From the NCBI GenBank assembly GCA_018065125.1, contig JAGHTY010000070.1, forward strand, positions 1-42,207: 42,207 nucleotides of DNA. The letters run 5' to 3'. Numbering within the stretch: position 1 is the first letter of the stretch; each line of letters starts with the position of its first letter. The translations under genes were made by a program, and so were the position numbers. Below the pieces are notes generated by a model. That model did no database searches. It was not told where the DNA came from and saw nothing but the letters and a program-made list of their open reading frames with translations. Shown here piece after piece: positions 33,341 to 42,207 of the stretch. Source of the stretch: Candidatus Minthousia equi (GTDB taxonomy: Bacteria > Bacteroidota > Bacteroidia > Bacteroidales > Bacteroidaceae).

Positions 33341-34102
33341 ATGATAGATTTAAGAGGCATAACCAAAAGTTTTGGTTCGCTGCAAGTACTTAAAGGCATC
33401 AACCTTAAAGTAAGCAAAGGCGAAGTAGTAAGCATTGTGGGTCCTAGTGGAGCCGGCAAGACAACTTTGCTGCAGATTATGGGAACCCTCGACAAGCCCG
33501 ATAGCGGAACCGTATTAATCGACGGAACAGATATTAGCCGTTTCAACCAGAAAGAGATGGCACGTTTCCGAAATTCACACATCGGTTTTGTTTTTCAGTT
33601 TCACCAATTGCTACCAGAGTTTACAGCCATTGAAAACATTGAAATACCTGCATTGATCGCAGGTCGTTCGGCAAAAGAGGCACGTCAGGAAGCGTTGGAG
33701 TTGCTGACATATATGGGATTATCAGAACGTGCGCACCACAAACCAAACGAACTCTCAGGAGGTGAGAAACAGCGTGTTGCAGTAGCACGAGCATTGATAA
33801 ATCACCCTTCTGTAATCCTTGCAGACGAACCATCAGGTAGTCTTGATTCACAGAACAAGCAGGAATTGCACCAACTATTCTTTGACTTACGTGACAAATA
33901 TGGTCAAACCTTCATCATTGTAACACACGATGAAGAACTATCACGCATTACCGACCGTACCATTCACATGAAGGACGGAATTATTCTGGAGGAAAATACC
34001 CCAGAAGAATTATCTATTATTGTAGAACAAGAAACTATAGAAGAGAATGACTCAGATAGAATTGGGACGGATGAACCGTCTGAAAGTAGTGAAGACTGTT
34101 GA
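33341..34102 (+). CDS. lolD: LolD-type ABC transporter ATPase with C-terminal extension
   Basis: A 253-residue ATPase of the LolD/MacB group. The Walker A is GPSGAGKTT at 34-42, the Q-loop lies in [18 protein letters not shown], the signature is LSGGEKQ, the Walker B is VILADEPSG, and the H-loop lies in VTHDE. The main fold ends at [12 protein letters not shown]; a further acidic tail of about 25-30 residues (Glu/Asp/Ser-rich) follows, which LolD of about 220 aa lacks. Its last 18 codons run in a different frame through the first part of cvfB. An ATG at 33326 overlapping the antiporter stop is also possible, but the Met at 33341 matches relatives. No membrane partner is nearby. Lipoprotein release (LolCDE) is the best guess; macrolide export (MacB) is the alternative. 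Confidence 0.85.
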   Translation: MIDLRGITKSFGSLQVLKGINLKVSKGEVVSIVGPSGAGKTTLLQIMGTLDKPDSGTVLIDGTDISRFNQKEMARFRNSHIGFVFQFHQLLPEFTAIENIEIPALIAGRSAKEARQEALELLTYMGLSERAHHKPNELSGGEKQRVAVARALINHPSVILADEPSGSLDSQNKQELHQLFFDLRDKYGQTFIIVTHDEELSRITDRTIHMKDGIILEENTPEELSIIVEQETIEENDSDRIGTDEPSESSEDC

Positions 34103-34892
34103 TTTTGGTGTTTACCTTGACGGAGGAGAACAAGCAGGAGAGATTCTTTTGCCATCGCGCTATGTTCCAGAGAACTGTCAGCCAGGTAATGAGATAGATG
34201 TTTTTCTGTACCTCGATCAGGAAGAGCGACTCATAGCTACAACTCTTACTCCAAAAGCCATGGTTGGCGACTTTGCTTACCTAAAGGTTAACTGGATTAA
34301 CCAATTTGGAGCTTTCCTTGACTGGGGATTGATGAAAGATCTCTTCGTTCCATTCCGTGAGCAGAAAATGCGTATGCAACAAGATCGCAGTTACATTGTA
34401 TATATATATATTGATGAAGACAGCTATCGTATTGTTGGTACTGCAAAAGTTGAGCGCTATCTTAAACAAGAGATACCAGCCGATACCTATAAAGAAGGTG
34501 ATGCTGTAGAATTGCTCATTCAGCATAAAACCGACTTAGGATTCAAGGCGATTGTAGATAACCAGTACACAGGACTTTTGTACGACAATGAAATCTTCCG
34601 TCCTCTTCATACTGGAGACCATGTACAAGGGTTCATCAAACAGATTCGTCCTGACGGCAAACTGGATTTGACTCTCCAAAACGCTCATGGACGTGAACAG
34701 GTAGAAGGTTTTTCACAGCAGCTGTTGAAATATCTGCAAGAAAATGGAGGTAGTACCGTACTTAACGATAAGAGCACAGCCGAAGATATCTATGCTGCTT
34801 TTGGCGTTAGCAAGAAAGTATTCAAGAAAGCTGTTGGCGACTTATATAAGCGTCGTTTGATAACACTTGAAAATGGAATCAAATTGGTGTAA
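34047..34892 (+). CDS. cvfB: CvfB-like S1 RNA-binding protein
   Basis: A 281-aa protein. It has S1 OB-fold domains at about residues 1-60, 63-125 and 145-210, with the typical [48 protein letters not shown] and [18 protein letters not shown] winged-helix at the C-terminus (about 222-281) has [30 protein letters not shown]. CvfB (YitL) binds RNA and affects virulence in Staphylococcus; the role here is unknown. The start overlaps the lolD tail by 56 nt in another frame, and the first codons already form the S1 strand, so the start is firm. A bidirectional terminator follows. Confidence 0.9.
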   Translation: MTQIELGRMNRLKVVKTVDFGVYLDGGEQAGEILLPSRYVPENCQPGNEIDVFLYLDQEERLIATTLTPKAMVGDFAYLKVNWINQFGAFLDWGLMKDLFVPFREQKMRMQQDRSYIVYIYIDEDSYRIVGTAKVERYLKQEIPADTYKEGDAVELLIQHKTDLGFKAIVDNQYTGLLYDNEIFRPLHTGDHVQGFIKQIRPDGKLDLTLQNAHGREQVEGFSQQLLKYLQENGGSTVLNDKSTAEDIYAAFGVSKKVFKKAVGDLYKRRLITLENGIKLV

Positions 34893-34905
34893 TTAGTAAA
34901 ACGAT

Positions 34906-34943
34906 AAAAAGAGGACAGATCATAAGACCTGTCCTCTTTTTTA
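34906..34943. terminator. Bidirectional terminator between cvfB and the thioredoxin-like gene
   Basis: AAAAAGAGGACAG (34906-34918) pairs with CTGTCCTCTTTTT (34929-34941) with a 10-nt loop. U-tracts exist in both directions. It separates two convergent genes. Confidence 0.9.
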
Positions 34944-34945
34944 TA

Positions 34946-35422
34946 TTATTTCAAACTCTCAACTGCAGCCTTTGTCCAATTTGTAAAGAAGCGTTGGGTT
35001 TTTTCCTTATTATATCCGCTCCCCTCTTCAAGGAAACTACTATCCTGTAAATGAATTGGTGTTCCTTCACTATTGAGTACTACCATCACAGGAAATCCAA
35101 AACGAGCAAAATTATTCAAGCGCTTTTGTAACTCAACACTTCCACCACGACGAGGCCAGTTCACATGAATGTAAACATAATTATCACTTACCAACTTGGC
35201 AATTTCTGCATCTTCATGAATAAACTTATTGAATTTCAAACACCAAGGGCACCAGTTGCCACCAACTTGACAAACAACATATTTTCCCGTCTGTTGTGCT
35301 TCCTTAACAGCCTGCTCAATTTGTGCTAGAGGGTCAATTTCCTCATTATAAGGCTTCTCCATTTGTGCCCAAGCGTTACCGCTCATTACTGCCAATAGCA
35401 GTGCAAATACTATCTTTTTCAT
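34946..35422 (-). CDS. Periplasmic thioredoxin-like protein
   Basis: A 158-aa protein with a cleavable signal peptide (residues 1-19, ending AWAQ) and a thioredoxin-fold domain. The redox motif CPWC (Cys58, Cys61) sits in [22 protein letters not shown] carries the cis-Pro. It should act as a reductase or disulphide shuffler in the periplasm. The start overlaps the stop of the fucosidase gene as ATGA, so expression is coupled to it. The fucosidase may carry a disulphide needing this help, but that is inference. Confidence 0.85.
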   Translation of the reverse strand: MKKIVFALLLAVMSGNAWAQMEKPYNEEIDPLAQIEQAVKEAQQTGKYVVCQVGGNWCPWCLKFNKFIHEDAEIAKLVSDNYVYIHVNWPRRGGSVELQKRLNNFARFGFPVMVVLNSEGTPIHLQDSSFLEEGSGYNKEKTQRFFTNWTKAAVESLK

Positions 35423-37842
35423 TTTGAACTTTTAACTATAATTTCATAACTCTTACCTGCTACCGTTTTAAAGGTGGTAACATAATAATTTCCATTCTTC
35501 ACACTACGTGCAGATGCACCCTTAACCTTGACTGGTTGTGATGTGCGAAGCGTGCAAGCAACACCTTTTCTACTCAAGATATTGGCAGATTGCAATTTTC
35601 CATTATTCCACTCCATATCCACGGTGAAAGCACCACGTGCTTGCAATCCCTTTACATGTCCTTTATTCCAATAAGAAGGAAGAGCTGGCAGCAAATGTAA
35701 TTCATCGTGTTGGCTCTGCAGTAACATCTCTGCAACACCAGCAATACTACCAAAGTTTCCATCAATCTGGAAAGGAGGATGGTTATCAAACAAGTTTGGC
35801 AAGGTACTCTTGCTTAACAATTCGCGATACATTTTATAAGAATGATCGCCATCTAACAAACGTGCCCAGAAGTTTACCTTCCATGCCTTACTCCATCCTG
35901 TTCCTCCATCGCCACGTAATTCCAAAGTCTTACGACAAGCTGCTGCCAGATCTGGTTGAGACAAAGGTGCTATTTCACGTCCTGGATACAAGGCAAATAA
36001 ATGTGAAACGTGGCGATGCTGTGGTTCAACATCTTCCCAATCCTTATACCACTCAATCAAATTACCCTTCTTGCCAATACGCAATGGGAGCAATTTATCA
36101 CGATAGTTTTTCCATGTAGCACGTAAATCTGCATCCACATTAAGAATGGTACTTGCCTCAATAATGTTATTGAACAAATCCCAGATAATCTCCAAATCCA
36201 TAGCAGAACCTATGGTTACTACGCCTTCCTTTCCATTATCATCCAGGAAAACATTCTCTGGAGATGTTGAAGGAGCTGTAATGTAATAACCATCCTTTTC
36301 TACTACCCAATCCATACAGAATTCGGCAGCTCCCTTCATCAACGGGTAAGCGGTATTTGCCAGATAATCCTTATCTTGTGTAAATCGATAATGTTCAAAG
36401 AGGTGCTGACATAGCCAACCACTACCCAATGCCCAGTTTGCCCACTTTGGATCGCCTTCCTTCTCACCAACAGGATTAGAAGTAGCCCAGATATCTGAAT
36501 TATGGTGAATGGTCCAACCTTTCATGTTATACAAGTTCTTTGCCATTTCGGCACCTGTAACAGAGCAATCCTTGATGAAATTGATAAGAGGTTGTGTAAG
36601 ATCACTCATTGCCAATGGTTCTGCAGGCCAATAGTTCATCTGCAAGTTGATATTAGTAGTGTATTCACTTCCCCAAGCAGGCCATCTATTCTCATTCCAA
36701 ATACCCTGTAAGTTAGCTGGTACTCCATCTGCACGAGAACTGCTGATCAGCAAATAACGGCCAAATTGAAAGTACATCATCTCAAGATTTGGATCTTGCT
36801 TACCTTCTGCATACTGCTTCAAGCGTTCATCCAAAGGCATTAGTTCAAGGGTTTGAGGCAAATCCAGCACAAATTCTACACGGTTAAAGATGCTCTGGAA
36901 GTCAGCAACATGTGCTTGCTTAATACTTTCAAAATCCTTCTGTGCCGCCTTTTCCATGATACCTTTGCAAAGGGCCACCTCATCAGCGCCATCTGTATCA
37001 GGATGCTTGTCGAACCCATTGTAGCTGGTAGCAGCACTAACCATAATCACAACTTCCTGAGCATTTTCCACATGCAAACCTGGAGATGTATAAACAGAGC
37101 CATCACACTTTACCGCACGAACACGATATTGGTAACGCATGCCTTTCTCGCCATTAGGTCCTTCGTAAACGTATGGATACTGACCATCACTACCCATATA
37201 GCTACCCAACTGACCGCTTACAACAAACTCACTATCAGAAAGCGACTTTACCTGAGCACCTGGCCATGAGGTATCACCATCAAGGGTAAAATTCAAAGAA
37301 TTTGGCTTATCTGCAGTAAGACGAATCACCAATACTCTATCTGGATAAGAAGCCAAAACCTCACGCTTATAAGTTACACCGTCTACCTTAAAAGTAACCT
37401 CTGCAATAGCATTATTCAAGTCAAGGGTACGCTGATACTGCGTGGCCTTTCCATTGAATTGCTGGCGGATATGCAGGTTTCCCATTGGTAAATAAGCCGA
37501 TGCATTTCTACCCTGAATAGGAACCAATAGTTTACGGGCACCATCCCAATCTTCGTTAAACAGAGCCTGACGTACCTTCTCCAACTGCTCACGTCCGTTT
37601 GGCAGAGGATCTTGCTCTGCTGCCTCACGGCCACCCCAAAGTGTTGATTCGTTAAGACTTATCTTCTCATCTTCTACCATTCCATATACCATGGCACCAA
37701 TGTGTCCGTTACCTACAGGAAGGGCTTCATTAAAGTTGGTTGCTGGTTGGTAATAATCCATTACCAAACGTGGTTGTTGTGCTGATACAGTGCTTGCTAT
37801 TCCCAAAGCAACAGAAAGCATAATAGTTCGGAGATTTTTCAT
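35419..37842 (-). CDS. GH95 alpha-L-fucosidase, secreted
   Basis: An 807-aa glycoside hydrolase that cleaves terminal alpha-1,2-fucose (or alpha-galactose) residues by inversion. A signal peptide at residues 1-22 ends VSAQ. The N-terminal beta domain begins at [21 protein letters not shown], a hallmark of GH95. The (alpha/alpha)6 barrel shows [20 protein letters not shown] followed by [12 protein letters not shown] near residue 395, the STSPEN acid block, and [10 protein letters not shown] with [11 protein letters not shown]. The Asn, Glu and Asp residues in these blocks match those known for Bifidobacterium AfcA. The open frame starts at 37902, but the -7 box at 37865-37872 supports the Met at 37842. 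The fucP gene at the left edge could take up the released fucose. Confidence 0.93.
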   Translation of the reverse strand: MKNLRTIMLSVALGIASTVSAQQPRLVMDYYQPATNFNEALPVGNGHIGAMVYGMVEDEKISLNESTLWGGREAAEQDPLPNGREQLEKVRQALFNEDWDGARKLLVPIQGRNASAYLPMGNLHIRQQFNGKATQYQRTLDLNNAIAEVTFKVDGVTYKREVLASYPDRVLVIRLTADKPNSLNFTLDGDTSWPGAQVKSLSDSEFVVSGQLGSYMGSDGQYPYVYEGPNGEKGMRYQYRVRAVKCDGSVYTSPGLHVENAQEVVIMVSAATSYNGFDKHPDTDGADEVALCKGIMEKAAQKDFESIKQAHVADFQSIFNRVEFVLDLPQTLELMPLDERLKQYAEGKQDPNLEMMYFQFGRYLLISSSRADGVPANLQGIWNENRWPAWGSEYTTNINLQMNYWPAEPLAMSDLTQPLINFIKDCSVTGAEMAKNLYNMKGWTIHHNSDIWATSNPVGEKEGDPKWANWALGSGWLCQHLFEHYRFTQDKDYLANTAYPLMKGAAEFCMDWVVEKDGYYITAPSTSPENVFLDDNGKEGVVTIGSAMDLEIIWDLFNNIIEASTILNVDADLRATWKNYRDKLLPLRIGKKGNLIEWYKDWEDVEPQHRHVSHLFALYPGREIAPLSQPDLAAACRKTLELRGDGGTGWSKAWKVNFWARLLDGDHSYKMYRELLSKSTLPNLFDNHPPFQIDGNFGSIAGVAEMLLQSQHDELHLLPALPSYWNKGHVKGLQARGAFTVDMEWNNGKLQSANILSRKGVACTLRTSQPVKVKGASARSVKNGNYYVTTFKTVAGKSYEIIVKSSK

Positions 37843-37864
37843 TGTTAATCTGATATAGTTTGCG

Positions 37865-37872
37865 CAAAGGTA
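37865..37872 (-). promoter_or_regulatory. -7 box for GH95
   Basis: The minus strand reads TACCTTTG, followed by CG, 23 nt before the GH95 start. It lies 27 nt past the stop of the response-regulator gene, so GH95 is transcribed on its own. Confidence 0.75.
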
Positions 37873-37898
37873 AATAAAATCTTGCACAAACAAAAGTT

Positions 37899-38603
37899 TC
37901 ATAGGCGATTAAAAAAATCTTTCTGAAAAGCATCAGTTATCGGCAGTAGTTCACCATTGATACATACACGATTTCTTTCAACACTTTCTATCTTATCCAT
38001 GGCAATGATGTATGAACGATGAATGCGGCAGAACTGATCGTGTGGCAAACGTTCTTCCATAGCTTTCATTGTTGAAAGAGCAATGAGAGGACGAGGTTGG
38101 TCTTTTAGATGAATACGTACATAATCCTTCAAACCACTTATATATAATATCTTGTCGAAATCCACACGCACTTGTCGGTATTCACATTTCACAAACATGA
38201 AATCTGCAGTTTCTGCAGGTGCTGTTGCTGCAGTAAGCGATTCTTGCTGTTCAAAGAACTCTTTTCCACGGGTAACTGCACGCAGGAATGTGGTATAGTT
38301 TACTGGTTTCAACAAATAATCCAATGCCTGTACTTGATAGCTTTCAAAAGCATATTCCTTATAGGCAGTAGTAAAGATAATACGGGTTTGAGGACGAATT
38401 AACTTACTCAGTTCCAAACCTGTAATACCAGGCATCTGAATATCAAGGAACAGTAAGTGAATGCTATCGTCTACTGCATTGAGTGCCTCCATAGGATCTT
38501 GAAACGTTGCCACCAAATTCAAGAATGGCGTACGTTCCACAAAACTCTTCAGCAGTTTTATTGCCAGAGGTTCATCATCTACGATAATACAGTTCAGCGT
38601 CAT
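37899..38603 (-). CDS. LytTR-type response regulator
   Basis: A 234-aa two-component output protein. A receiver domain at about residues 1-120 has acidic pair Asp9-Asp10, phosphoacceptor Asp54 in LFLDIQMPG, Thr79 and Lys99. A LytTR DNA-binding domain at about 130-234 shows [31 protein letters not shown] and [14 protein letters not shown]. It follows the sensor kinase directly (stop at 38604, start at 38603). It belongs to the LytS/LytR-type pairs of Bacteroidota. The likely target is the divergent outer-membrane receptor gene, whose promoter region holds direct repeats. Confidence 0.95.
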   Translation of the reverse strand: MTLNCIIVDDEPLAIKLLKSFVERTPFLNLVATFQDPMEALNAVDDSIHLLFLDIQMPGITGLELSKLIRPQTRIIFTTAYKEYAFESYQVQALDYLLKPVNYTTFLRAVTRGKEFFEQQESLTAATAPAETADFMFVKCEYRQVRVDFDKILYISGLKDYVRIHLKDQPRPLIALSTMKAMEERLPHDQFCRIHRSYIIAMDKIESVERNRVCINGELLPITDAFQKDFFNRL

Positions 38604-39647
38604 TTATTCCTTATTATATATATATAGTTCTGCCTTGTGAATACCATTTACCTCACTACTGTCAAAGCGATATCTTCCAGGGTAAAGCAACTCAAGACGT
38701 TTTTTCAAATTTTCCAATCCTACGCCACCTTTCTTTTCTGTATTCTGTTCCTCTGGTGTGAGAAGCGTATTTTCTACCACAAAATGCAGGTATTTCGCAT
38801 CATCGTGCAAATGAACCTTAATACGAGAAAAGTGCCTACTGCTAGCACCATATTTAAAGGCATTCTCTACCAATGAGATAAACAGCATTGGAGCAATCTG
38901 TCTGTTGCTGCTTTCTGGGAAATTCACATCCAGATTCAGAGTATCGCCATAACGTAATGCCATCAAGTCGATGTAATTAGTCAAGAACTCTTGCTCTCGT
39001 TGCATGGAAACCGTAGTGTCTGTTGATTCATACAGTACATAACGTAACATCTCGCTCAAACGACTGATGGAAGTTTGTGCTGCATCTGTATCGAAAGCCA
39101 CCAAGGAAGATATATTGTTTAGGGTATTGAACAGGAAATGAGGATTCAGCTGACTCTTTAACCTATCAAGTTCACCTGCCACACGTTCCTGTTCCTTGTG
39201 TGCCATTTCCAGTTCTAACTGAGCAGTTCTTTCTCCTGAACGGAAAGCAATTCCGGCCAAAACCAGCAACATGTTGATAATTCCATGAGATGTCAATGCG
39301 CTAAGAAAAGTTCCTCCAATACTTTGCTTTGGAACGTCTGGCCAAAATAATTCTGCTACTAATCTTGAAATCTCAACTAAAACGACATAAGACACAAATA
39401 ACGCCAGGAAATACTTGAGGATTTTCTTGTTAAGAAAGAACCGGGGAACCCAAAAGAAATAATTCAGGTAAAAACCTGCCACATATATAATATAGGTAGG
39501 AATCATGAATTTCCAGATTCCAAGAACCTGTTCCCAACTACCATTATTACCTAATATAGAAACTGCAGGTGTCATCAAGATAAGCAGCCACATAACACCC
39601 TGCGTTAGCCAAGTTAGCCAGTTTGTTTGTATTTTAATTGTTTTCAT
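38604..39647 (-). CDS. LytS-type sensor histidine kinase
   Basis: A 347-aa membrane kinase with about four hydrophobic segments (about 14-30, 46-66, 79-97 and 119-136). A short coiled coil at 137-165 and the His_kinase domain follow, with His170 in LNPHFLFNTLNNISSL. The catalytic ATPase part shows SLVENAFKYGAS (N box) and GGVGLENLKKRL (G box). The frame extends to 39707; I chose the Met at 39647 (MKTIKIQTNW) by comparison with the hydrophobic start. The -7-like TATCTTTG at 39652-39659 sits only 4 nt before that ATG, so either the mRNA is essentially leaderless or another promoter is used. Confidence 0.92.
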   Translation of the reverse strand: MKTIKIQTNWLTWLTQGVMWLLILMTPAVSILGNNGSWEQVLGIWKFMIPTYIIYVAGFYLNYFFWVPRFFLNKKILKYFLALFVSYVVLVEISRLVAELFWPDVPKQSIGGTFLSALTSHGIINMLLVLAGIAFRSGERTAQLELEMAHKEQERVAGELDRLKSQLNPHFLFNTLNNISSLVAFDTDAAQTSISRLSEMLRYVLYESTDTTVSMQREQEFLTNYIDLMALRYGDTLNLDVNFPESSNRQIAPMLFISLVENAFKYGASSRHFSRIKVHLHDDAKYLHFVVENTLLTPEEQNTEKKGGVGLENLKKRLELLYPGRYRFDSSEVNGIHKAELYIYNKE

Positions 39648-39685
39648 GTTGCAAAGATATAGAAAAAACAAAGATGAAAGCATAA

Positions 39686-39722
39686 TCTGGTCGAACGAAA
39701 AGGGCATTTGGTCGGATGCAAC
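39686..39722. promoter_or_regulatory. Candidate LytTR binding site, two GGTCG repeats 21 bp apart
   Basis: CTGGTCGAACG (GGTCG from 39689) and TTGGTCGGATG (GGTCG from 39710) are head-to-tail 21 bp apart. This spacing is typical of LytTR direct repeats. They lie about 50-80 bp upstream of the receptor's -7 box at 39768, between the kinase and the divergent receptor. Confidence 0.5.
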
Positions 39723-39767
39723 CCCAACAAGTCGTCGGAAAAACTTTTCCTCTATAATATATTAGAG

Positions 39768-39775
39768 TAATTTTG
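39768..39775 (+). promoter_or_regulatory. -7 box for the outer-membrane receptor gene
   Basis: TAATTTTG followed by CACC matches TAnnTTTG. It implies a 5' leader of about 130 nt (39782-39913), which is unusually long for this window. I see no riboswitch or small ORF in it. Confidence 0.65.
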
Positions 39776-39913
39776 CACCAGTGAAAAACGTAAAGTCACA
39801 AGGCAAGTGAAGTTTTTTTTAAAATTTCGATAATTTGTGAAAGTTTTTTGTAGCAAAATTGAGAGTTTTGCGTCTAACTAATAGAGTTGTGAAATAGACA
39901 AACGAAGTAATTA

Positions 39914-42207
39914 ATGAAAAAACAAAATAATATGAAAAGACCTATTCTATTCTTCTTGGTTGCAATGGCAACCATTTTCATGACACCAAGCGTTTACGCA
40001 CAGAAGGTGCAGGAAGCAGTAATCAGTGGTTTGCTGCTTGATTCTTTAACCCAAGAAGGCGAACCATACGCCACCCTTCGTATCACCAAGAATGGTGCTG
40101 CCGACAAACCAGTTGCTATGGGTGTATCTGATGGCAATGGTAAGTTCTCACTCAGTGTAAAGTCTGCAGGACAATACAACCTGCTGATCTCATCAGTAGG
40201 TCGCAGCAGCGTAAATCGCGCATTTACGGTGAACAAGCAGCTGTCAAATATAAACCTCGGTACCATCTTCATTACAGAATCTGCCGAAGCATTGAAGGAG
40301 TTAGAGGTTGTTGCTCAGAAGCCTTTGGTAAAGATGGATGTTGATCAGATTACCTATAGCGTAGAAGATGATCCTGATGCAAAGGCAAATACCATTCTGG
40401 ATATGTTACGCAAAGTACCTATGGTAACTGTTGACGGACAAGACAACATTACCGTAAATGGTTCAAGCAGTTTCCAAGTGTATCTGAACGGAAAGCCTAA
40501 TCCAATGATTAGCCAGAATGCCTCACAAATCTTCAAGGCAATGCCTGCCAGCATGGTAAAGAACATTGAAGTTGTTACCAACCCTGGTGCAAAGTACGAT
40601 GCAGAAGGTGTGGGTGGTATCCTTAACATTACCCTTATTCAGGCACAAAACGGAAGTGGAGGTAATGCTACCATGGAAGGATATACTGCCAACATTAATG
40701 CCATGGCGGGTAACCGTATCAATGGTGGTAGCGCATACGTAATGGTTCAGAAGGGTGATGTTACCCTTTCTGCCAACATTTTTGATGGTGAGATCATCAT
40801 CCCTGAAGTTAGTGTTGAAAACATTCGCACTGAGTCAAATGGCGACAGCCAGAAAATGACTAACACGACAAAAGGACATAACAACATGGGATATGGCAAC
40901 TTTGATTTAAGTTGGAAAATTGACTCTCTGAATACCGTTTCTGCCAACTTTGGTTTGAACTATGCACCAAGTCACATGCACAGCAATTCTACCACTTCTA
41001 TTACCAAAGCAGGAAACACTTTTGGTTACGGTAGTTTTGCAAACAACCGCAGCAAGGGCCTTTCACTGAACGGAAGTGTAGATTGGATGCACACCTTTGC
41101 CAACAATCCATCACAAACTCTTACCCTTGCTTACCGCATCAGCACACAGCCAAAGCGTACCCATTCATTCACAGAATACGATGTTGACTATCTGGATACC
41201 TATGATGTAGTAGATAAGAACAACATGGTTGAGCACACCTTCCAGGCAGATTATGTACAGCCAGTTAACGCTACCCAGAAACTGGAAGTTGGTGGTAAGT
41301 ACATCTTACGAAACAGCAGTTCTATTACCGATTTGCTGGATTACCGCAACACCAACAAGATTGGTAGCTTGTATGGAAGCTATACCTTGAAGATGGGACC
41401 TTTAGGTGTAAAGGCTGGCTTACGCTACGAGCATACTGCACAGAATGTAGATTATCGAAAAGGTAATGGTGAAGATTTCTCTTTGAATTACGACAACCTA
41501 GTTCCATCTGCCACATTGAGCATGAATCTGGGTATGACACAGAGTTTGGGATTGGGATATAACATGCGTATTACCCGTCCAGGTATCAGTATGCTGAACC
41601 CATATGTAAACACACAGGATCCTACCAATCTTACCTTTGGTAATCCTAACCTGCGTGCAGAGAAATCAAACAACTTACAGCTTACTTATAGTTTGTTCTC
41701 TACCAAGTTCATGCTGAATGCCACTGCACGCTACTCTTTCATGAACAATGGCTTGGAGCAATACTCATACAACGAAGATGGCATCTTGAAAACCACTTAT
41801 GGCAACATTGCACAAAGCAAGCGTGCATCGGTTACCATGTTCATGAGCTGGCTGATGTTCAAGACAACTCGCTTGATTACCAATTCAACCATTACCTATT
41901 CTGATCTGCGTTCATCAAACATGGGTTATAGCAACAATGGCTGGCAAACAAACATCATGTTAGGTTTGCAGCAGGAATTGCCACTGCAGTTTAAGCTGAG
42001 TGCTAACCTCATCTCAAACAGCCAGAGCGTAACATTGCAGGGTAAGAGTTCGGGCATGACCATCCATACCTTTAGCCTTAGCAAGTCATTACTTAAGGAT
42101 CGCCTTACTCTTAGCTTAACCTTGCTGAACCCATTCCATGGCACCATGAACATGAAGACAGATACTTATGGCAAGAACTTCGAGAACCATACCAACATGA
42201 TGGTGAA
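39914..42207 (+). CDS. Outer-membrane beta-barrel receptor (TonB-dependent-type, OMP_b-brl_3), 3' end outside window
   Basis: At least 764 codons in one open frame to the window edge. It has a basic start MKKQNNMKRP, a signal peptide ending VYAQ (about residue 29), and a carboxypeptidase-regulatory-like beta domain at about 34-115. A plug-like region at about 125-230 shows TILDMLRKVPMVTVDGQDN and YLNGKPNP, followed by VVTNPGAKYDAEGVGGILNI. A large beta-barrel follows, with alternating aromatic strands such as RITRPGISMLNPYVN. This pattern fits the outer-membrane receptor family often called outer membrane beta-barrel family protein, rather than SusC. Ligand is unknown. The divergent LytTR pair likely controls it. 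Without its C-terminus the final strand cannot be checked. Confidence 0.88.
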   Translation, partial: MKKQNNMKRPILFFLVAMATIFMTPSVYAQKVQEAVISGLLLDSLTQEGEPYATLRITKNGAADKPVAMGVSDGNGKFSLSVKSAGQYNLLISSVGRSSVNRAFTVNKQLSNINLGTIFITESAEALKELEVVAQKPLVKMDVDQITYSVEDDPDAKANTILDMLRKVPMVTVDGQDNITVNGSSSFQVYLNGKPNPMISQNASQIFKAMPASMVKNIEVVTNPGAKYDAEGVGGILNITLIQAQNGSGGNATMEGYTANINAMAGNRINGGSAYVMVQKGDVTLSANIFDGEIIIPEVSVENIRTESNGDSQKMTNTTKGHNNMGYGNFDLSWKIDSLNTVSANFGLNYAPSHMHSNSTTSITKAGNTFGYGSFANNRSKGLSLNGSVDWMHTFANNPSQTLTLAYRISTQPKRTHSFTEYDVDYLDTYDVVDKNNMVEHTFQADYVQPVNATQKLEVGGKYILRNSSSITDLLDYRNTNKIGSLYGSYTLKMGPLGVKAGLRYEHTAQNVDYRKGNGEDFSLNYDNLVPSATLSMNLGMTQSLGLGYNMRITRPGISMLNPYVNTQDPTNLTFGNPNLRAEKSNNLQLTYSLFSTKFMLNATARYSFMNNGLEQYSYNEDGILKTTYGNIAQSKRASVTMFMSWLMFKTTRLITNSTITYSDLRSSNMGYSNNGWQTNIMLGLQQELPLQFKLSANLISNSQSVTLQGKSSGMTIHTFSLSKSLLKDRLTLSLTLLNPFHGTMNMKTDTYGKNFENHTNMMV

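Noticed and set aside
1-42207. CRISPR array, prophage or insertion sequence
   Set aside because: I looked for regularly spaced repeats, transposase-like motifs, integrases and terminal inverted repeats and saw none. The repeats present are short and local.

Overview
The window is a stretch of core chromosome from a Bacteroidota bacterium, most likely a gut or oral Bacteroidales of the Prevotella group. This assignment is inference. It rests on dense coding with very short 5' leaders, many TAnnTTTG (-7) promoter boxes with occasional TTTG -33 boxes, a GldH lipoprotein, SusC-like outer-membrane proteins, GH95 fucosidase and sialate O-acetylesterase genes, Kdo synthesis genes, and the gene order purH-mreB-mreC-mreD-mrdA-rodA. 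I see no rRNA, IS element, prophage or CRISPR array.

Layout. 1-852: 3' end of a sialate O-acetylesterase-type gene, followed by an intergenic GTTTAAAR repeat patch and a bidirectional terminator. 1065-4042 (-): fucose permease (fucP), a coiled-coil lipoprotein and rsmI. 4190-5441 (+): an AI-2E-family transporter and tRNA-Lys(TTT). 5474-8040 (-): a membrane-anchored protein of unknown function, a membrane-tethered winged-helix regulator, a NigD-like lipoprotein and a Dabb-family protein. 8293-10321 (+): an ABC ATPase, a permease and a YtrA-type GntR regulator, behind a promoter bracketed by two operator-like palindromes. 10322-10742: a gene-free stretch with two terminators, one of which implies a small minus-strand RNA. 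10743-16350 (+): kdsA, kdsD/kpsF, metF, holB, ricT (PSP1) and gldH. 16347-22660 (-): the cell-elongation operon rodA-mrdA-mreD-mreC-mreB, headed by a purH that contains only the IMP cyclohydrolase half.

22721-24591 (-): a two-gene unit encoding an ABC-type AAA ATPase and a DUF4435/TOPRIM-like protein. It has the same architecture as the PARIS anti-phage system (AriA/AriB) and OLD-type ATPase-nuclease pairs. 24847-27845 (+): a UPF1-like SF1 helicase translationally coupled to a membrane acyltransferase. 27894-30045 (+): glycyl-tRNA synthetase and an FKBP lipoprotein. 30101-31111 (-): asd. 31203-34892 (+): a KefB-type antiporter, a LolD-type ABC ATPase and CvfB. 34946-37842 (-): a thioredoxin-like periplasmic protein coupled to a GH95 alpha-L-fucosidase. 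37899-39647 (-): a LytTR response regulator and its LytS-type histidine kinase, divergent from 39914-42207 (+), an outer-membrane beta-barrel receptor that runs off the window.

How the genes work together. The elongasome operon and kdsA/kdsD serve the envelope. fucP, GH95 and the acetylesterase point to fucosylated and acetylated glycan use. The LytTR pair probably controls the divergent outer-membrane protein. The best candidate for an under-described system is the ATPase-DUF4435 pair. Other strong signals are the nested operators at 8221-8285, the minus-strand small RNA candidate near 10391-10526, a perfect nested 51-nt palindrome at 6908-6958 and the half-length PurH.
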